The translations under genes and the position numbers were made by a program. Below are positions 5,949-6,227 of a stretch of 6,227 nt of DNA, piece after piece. Source of the stretch: an uncultured Lachnospiraceae bacterium (GTDB lineage: Bacteria > Bacillota_A > Clostridia > Lachnospirales > Lachnospiraceae); assembly GCA_900553635.1 (NCBI GenBank), contig USDU01000157.1:1-6227 (forward strand), in the 5' to 3' direction. Within the stretch, counting starts at the first letter, position 1. Each line of letters begins with the position of its first letter. The notes under the pieces are model-generated. The model searched no databases. It was given only the letters and a program-made list of their open reading frames with translations, and was not told the DNA's origin.

Positions 5949-5976
5949 AGGGAGTTCAATGCAAATTGAACTCCCT
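5949..5976 (-). terminator. Perfect 12-bp-stem hairpin, probable transcript 3' end of the membrane-protein gene
   Basis: AGGGAGTTCAAT (5949-5960) and ATTGAACTCCCT (5965-5976) are exact inverted arms around a four-base loop (GCAA on the plus strand, TTGC on the minus). On the minus strand it lies 34 bases after the TGA of the membrane-protein gene and before the promoter of the nitroreductase remnant, where a terminator or a 3'-stabilising hairpin would be expected. Neither strand has a T-run after the stem, so it is not a standard intrinsic terminator. An operator is the alternative. Confidence 0.45.
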
Positions 5977-6010
5977 CTTCGCATATTCTCCGGTAGACGC
6001 AGAAACAAGG

Positions 6011-6227
6011 TCAATACAGCCCCAGGGTGTATATCCCATCAGATACCATATAGAGCAGCGTCTGCTTCCGGCTCTGAAAACAGCGCTTATAATATATTAC
6101 CCAGAGGGGAATGCTAAAAACGGCCGCCGCCATAATTTCAATCAGGGTATTGACAAATTTATCAAAGCCGGACTGGAAAGTTTTCTGATTCATGATCAGA
6201 GAGAAGAAAAGGCTTCCGATAATTTTT
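6011..6227 (-). CDS. C-terminal end of an unidentified membrane protein (5' end beyond the window)
   Basis: The minus-strand frame is open from the right edge to a TGA at 6011-6013, giving 71 codons of a longer gene. An internal ATG at 6191-6193 has no ribosome binding site and lies inside the open frame, so it is probably not the start. Visible residues 1-12 ([12 protein letters not shown]) look like the end of a membrane helix. Residues about 24-46 ([20 protein letters not shown] and on to YY) form a clear membrane segment. After that comes a basic, probably cytoplasmic patch ([10 protein letters not shown]) and a short tail. The family is not recognised. A perfect hairpin follows 34 bases after the stop. 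Support is the open frame and the hydrophobic pattern only. Confidence 0.5.
   Translation of the reverse strand, partial: KIIGSLFFSLIMNQKTFQSGFDKFVNTLIEIMAAAVFSIPLWVIYYKRCFQSRKQTLLYMVSDGIYTLGLY

Noticed and set aside
5803..6117. Plus-strand frame of 104 codons downstream of nrdG
   Set aside because: It runs across the minus-strand remnant, its promoter, the palindrome and the membrane-protein end, has no ribosome binding site, and its protein looks random.
1..6227. CRISPR array, tRNA/rRNA gene, insertion sequence or attachment site
   Set aside because: I saw no regularly spaced repeats, no tRNA-like or rRNA sequence, no transposase and no flanking direct repeats; only the two short inverted repeats reported.

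Overview
The window looks like a chromosomal segment of an anaerobic, moderate-GC Firmicute, most likely a gut clostridium of the Lachnospiraceae type. The reasons are the class III (strictly anaerobic) ribonucleotide reductase pair nrdD-nrdG, strong GGAG-type ribosome binding sites, sigma-A-type promoters, and an AAA ATPase / VWA-like / leucine-rich-repeat gene set of a kind I associate with gut Clostridia. This placement is inference from gene content; no rRNA or other taxonomic marker is present.

Layout. Positions 1-2752 hold a compact minus-strand operon, read right to left. Its genes are an intracellular BspA-type leucine-rich-repeat (LRR) protein (1757-2752), a DUF2201-type protein joining a degenerate metallopeptidase-like domain to a VWA-like domain (422-1747), and a MoxR-like AAA+ ATPase cut by the window edge (1-406). 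Gaps are 9 and 15 bp, and the VWA gene's Shine-Dalgarno overlaps the LRR stop codon. The AT-rich region 2753-2995 is a divergent control region. It carries an extended -10 promoter for the leftward operon and, for the rightward operon, a near-consensus promoter with two NrdR-box-like sites 32 bp apart. Positions 2996-5748 hold nrdD (formate-type class III ribonucleotide triphosphate reductase with an ATP-cone) and nrdG (its radical-SAM activase). Positions 5749-6227 hold a 36-codon nitroreductase-like remnant that still has a promoter and ribosome binding site, a perfect 12-bp-stem hairpin, and the C-terminal end of an unidentified membrane protein.

How they work together. NrdG uses an [4Fe-4S] cluster and S-adenosylmethionine to put a glycyl radical on NrdD, which then makes dNTPs without oxygen. 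NrdR would repress the pair when dATP/ATP is high. On the other side, a MoxR-type ATPase next to a VWA protein suggests a chaperone-like or complex-remodelling module, as in RavA-ViaA or NorQ-NorD, with the LRR protein as a possible adaptor. Its target is unknown, and it is the least described part of the window. The VWA metal site (MIDAS) is intact, while the HExxH-like motif has lost its catalytic glutamate, which points to binding rather than proteolysis.
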